DNA of 16,956 nucleotides, taken from positions 1 to 16,956 of the forward strand of contig JAGGYZ010000225.1 in the NCBI GenBank assembly GCA_021162285.1, read 5' to 3'. Numbering within the stretch: position 1 is the first letter of the stretch; every line of letters starts with the position of its first letter. Under the pieces are notes generated by a model that saw only the letters and a program-made list of their open reading frames with translations, had not been told where the DNA came from and did no database searches. Of the stretch, positions 14,829 to 16,956 are shown in pieces. The stretch comes from Candidatus Fermentibacteraceae bacterium (GTDB lineage Bacteria > Fermentibacterota > Fermentibacteria > Fermentibacterales > JCC-6). The translations under genes and the position numbers were made by a program.

Positions 14829-16379
14829 ATGCTTAAACTGCTTGTTGTTGCTGTTTTTACAGCTTTTGCATTCGGTGCTGTTGTAAACAGCCCGACGGAA
14901 GCCGCCGGTCTCGTTATGGAGACAATGGTTACAGATTTCTCAAACAAGGAAGTCAGAAGCTTTGACGGGCTTGTTGCTGAAGGAGATTTGCTTGGCGCAT
15001 GGTCTTACCCTGCTGTCATCGCTCCTTTTGATGGATTCCTGGTGCTTGTAGACGACTTTGCTCTTGCTAACTGGACCCACCCGTGCAGATGGGTCTTTGT
15101 TTCTCCGGAAGGAGAGATGAACACGGTTAGAATGGTAAGCCCGCCGGATGTTCTCCCAAGAATGACCGTTGAGTACACCAGCCTTCCTCAGGTTGATGGG
15201 AAAGGTCAGTACGAAGACTTCCTTGCATGGTTTACACCCAATGTTCAATCCTCAGGTTGGCAGGCGGATCACATGTACGCATGGATCATCTCCGGCGGAG
15301 CCAACTCCAGTAACAACCACATCAGATACTACGGTGATGTTCAGTTCATCTACAATGTGCTTGCCCACGATTACCTTATCCCTGATGACCACATCATCGT
15401 GTGTTTTGCAGACGGTCTCAACCCTGCACCAGACCAGCCCGGCGGCATCAACTCCAACCCCGATTTTGACAACGACGGAGGCAGCGACATCATCTACGAC
15501 GCCACTTCTTCTGGTGTAACAAGTGGATACAATGCCATAAACGCCATGGTTGGCGCAAGCGACCATCTGTTCATCTATACAACAGATCACGGCGGACCCG
15601 GCAAGGGCGGCTTCGACAGCCCTCCCGAGGTTATTCTTAACCTCTGGAACGGTACTCTGGATGACGATACCTTCAAAGGTTATGTAGATGCTTTCTCCGC
15701 CATGTCTATCCACGTCATAATGGAGCAGTGCAACTCCGGCGGCTTTCTTGAAGAGGTAATTAACACAGGTGCCACACAGCCCAGAACCTTTGCAAGCGCT
15801 TCCAGTGCATCAGAGTCGAGCTGGGCAGGCGCTACCTACCCTGAGTACAACGAGTATGCATACTACTGGACAGGTTCCATGCACGGCTCTATTCCACCAA
15901 GTAGCGGACCTGGACCGGGAGCTCTTCCGGGAAATCCCGACATGAACAGCGATGGATGCGTCTCCATGTACGAGGCCGCGAACAGGGCTGAAGCATGGGA
16001 TACATACGCGCAGAGCGGTCAGGAACACCCTATGTGGGACGATACCCCGGACAGCTGCGGCGACACCTATTTCCTTGGCGGACTTATTGGAACATCAATT
16101 GAAGACTACAGTGCATCTGTACCTTCTCTGGGGCTTTCAATCTCCCAGAACCCTGTTGTTTCCACAGCAATGGTCAATTTCACTCTTCCTTCAGCGGCAA
16201 ATGTAACCGTTGAAATCATCGATGTTGCAGGGAGAATTGTAAGCACTCCTGTAAACGGTTCAATTGCCTCAGGCAGCCATGCCGTTGCTTCAGGTCTTGA
16301 GAGTGCCCCTGCCGGTATCTACGTGGTAAGACTTACCACTGGAGGCCACACCGAAACTCTCAGAGCTGTAAGGTTGTAG
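14829..16379 (+). CDS. Secreted legumain-like (family C13, clan CD) cysteine peptidase with EF-hand loop and type IX-like sorting domain
   Basis: 516 residues from the ATG preceded by GGAGG. The signal peptide is MLKLLVVAVFTAFAFGAVVN. The catalytic domain spans about 115-340: strand plus His box HLFIYTTDHGGPG (His254) and IHVIMEQCNSGGF (Cys301) match the DHG and E-x-C-x-SG boxes of legumain/GPI8-type peptidases. An acidic segment DFDNDGGSD (from Asp212) and a complete EF-hand loop, D371-N373-D375-G376-V378-E382, suggest calcium binding. Residues 434-516 form the Ig-like sorting domain (ISQNPVV, IIDVAGRIV, APAGIYVVRL). Known C13 enzymes cut after Asn or Asp and some act as transpeptidases; the specificity here is unknown. 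It is the last gene of the co-directional run and is followed by a terminator. Caspase- or gingipain-like clan CD families are the alternatives, but the boxes fit C13 best. Confidence 0.88.
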   Translation: MLKLLVVAVFTAFAFGAVVNSPTEAAGLVMETMVTDFSNKEVRSFDGLVAEGDLLGAWSYPAVIAPFDGFLVLVDDFALANWTHPCRWVFVSPEGEMNTVRMVSPPDVLPRMTVEYTSLPQVDGKGQYEDFLAWFTPNVQSSGWQADHMYAWIISGGANSSNNHIRYYGDVQFIYNVLAHDYLIPDDHIIVCFADGLNPAPDQPGGINSNPDFDNDGGSDIIYDATSSGVTSGYNAINAMVGASDHLFIYTTDHGGPGKGGFDSPPEVILNLWNGTLDDDTFKGYVDAFSAMSIHVIMEQCNSGGFLEEVINTGATQPRTFASASSASESSWAGATYPEYNEYAYYWTGSMHGSIPPSSGPGPGALPGNPDMNSDGCVSMYEAANRAEAWDTYAQSGQEHPMWDDTPDSCGDTYFLGGLIGTSIEDYSASVPSLGLSISQNPVVSTAMVNFTLPSAANVTVEIIDVAGRIVSTPVNGSIASGSHAVASGLESAPAGIYVVRLTTGGHTETLRAVRL

Positions 16380-16396
16380 ACCACACGGCAGAGTTA

Positions 16397-16424
16397 AAGA
16401 GGGGAGGCTTCGGCCTCCCCTTTT
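16397..16424. terminator. UUCG-loop intrinsic terminator between convergent genes
   Basis: Perfect 9-bp stem AGGGGAGGC (16400-16408) and GCCTCCCCT (16413-16421) closed by a C(TTCG)G tetraloop, followed by TTT. AAAG before the stem gives a partial U tract on the opposite strand, so it may work both ways for the C13 peptidase gene and the convergent ATPase gene. Confidence 0.9.
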
Positions 16425-16429
16425 GTGAT

Positions 16430-16956
16430 CTACTGTACAAGTGCTCTGTCTGGATGAAGCTCTTCGAGAAACCGGCTCACAGGCATGCACAGAACACCAT
16501 CGATAACCACCGAGGAGGTTCCTCTGTAAAGCATAAGAGGAGTGCATTCCGGATAATCGTCAATGAATGATTTCAGAGGTTTCAGGTCTCTGCTTCTGAT
16601 TTCCCTTGTGTTCTTTACTTCAATTGCATGGAAACAGTGTTCTCCGTACAGTATAAAATCTACCTCAGTACCTGATCTTGTTCTCCAGTAATACAGCTTT
16701 ACATCCCTTTTTCTGTACTCTGACCATGCTCTGAGATGCTGGAATACGAGCCCCTCAAGGGCAGCACTGTTGATTTCATCCGGGCTGTCAAGCGGGCCCT
16801 TCGGCCTGACACTTCTGAATACACCTGTATCAAAGTAATAGAATTTGGGATGGCCTGTTACCGCACGCTTTGCCCTTCTCTGAAAAACCGGAACCCTGGA
16901 AGCCAGAAGCAGATCTTCAAGAATTGAGATATAACCTTCAACAGATTTTCTCTGGA
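16430..16956 (-). CDS. AAA ATPase with DUF4143, C-terminal part
   Basis: The reverse strand gives 174 codons in one frame, ending with TAG at 16430-16432 and open at the right edge. The sequence fits the DUF4143 half of the common AAA/DUF4143 proteins: SVEGYISILEDLLLASRV, FQRRAKRA, HPKFYYFDTGVFR, ALEGLVF, LRAWSEYR, YYWRTRSGTEVDFIL and FHAIEVKNT. The D...E-V-K arrangement (TEVDF, AIEVK) is the PD-(D/E)XK-like nuclease-fold signature noted in this family. The Walker A/B ATPase half lies outside the window. The cellular role of these proteins is poorly known; they are often described as ATPases of mobile or toxin-like character. It converges on the C13 peptidase gene and shares the terminator. 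It has no obvious link to the methionine or secretion genes. Confidence 0.9.
   Translation of the reverse strand, partial: QRKSVEGYISILEDLLLASRVPVFQRRAKRAVTGHPKFYYFDTGVFRSVRPKGPLDSPDEINSAALEGLVFQHLRAWSEYRKRDVKLYYWRTRSGTEVDFILYGEHCFHAIEVKNTREIRSRDLKPLKSFIDDYPECTPLMLYRGTSSVVIDGVLCMPVSRFLEELHPDRALVQ

Noticed and set aside
16736..16927. Plus-strand open frame near the right edge
   Set aside because: Lies antisense to the recognisable DUF4143 reading frame.

Overview
The window looks like a chromosomal segment from an uncultivated, probably anaerobic bacterium of the FCB (Fibrobacterota-Chlorobiota-Bacteroidota) supergroup. Three things suggest this. Four secreted proteins end in a type IX-secretion-like C-terminal sorting domain. 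Homocysteine appears to be made by the anaerobe-type DUF39/UPF0280 route. The cobalamin methionine synthase lacks its own reactivation domain. Candidate phyla such as Fermentibacterota, Cloacimonadota or Eisenbacteria fit, but no rRNA or other marker is present, so the placement is only an inference. No tRNA, rRNA, CRISPR array, transposase or phage gene was seen.

Region 1 (1-5488) is a methionine-synthesis locus in two divergent units. Leftward are a UPF0280 gene and a DUF39 gene (overlapping by 8 bp, cut by the left edge), which in other anaerobes take part in turning aspartate semialdehyde plus a sulfur source into homocysteine. Rightward are metF (methylene-THF reductase), a free-standing MetH reactivation domain and metH, all overlapping. 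Together they could supply homocysteine, supply methyl-THF, join the two through cobalamin and repair oxidised cobalamin. The 460 bp between the units has no convincing gene but holds many short perfect inverted repeats.

Region 2 (5489-7195) has an AT-rich 318-bp spacer, a secreted TPR plus alpha/beta-hydrolase protein, a strong terminator, and a convergent small two-helix membrane protein.

Region 3 (7378-16379) is a co-directional run of envelope and secreted-protein genes: a C39-like cysteine peptidase with a golvesin-like domain, a large YVTN beta-propeller protein, a second propeller protein, a cytoplasmic GT-B glycosyltransferase, and a legumain-like (C13) peptidase with an EF-hand loop. 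The four exported proteins share the C-terminal Ig-like sorting domain. Spacings of 11, 17, 57 and 70 bp and a UUCG-loop terminator at the end suggest one or two transcription units. The right edge holds the C-terminal half of an AAA/DUF4143 ATPase on the opposite strand.
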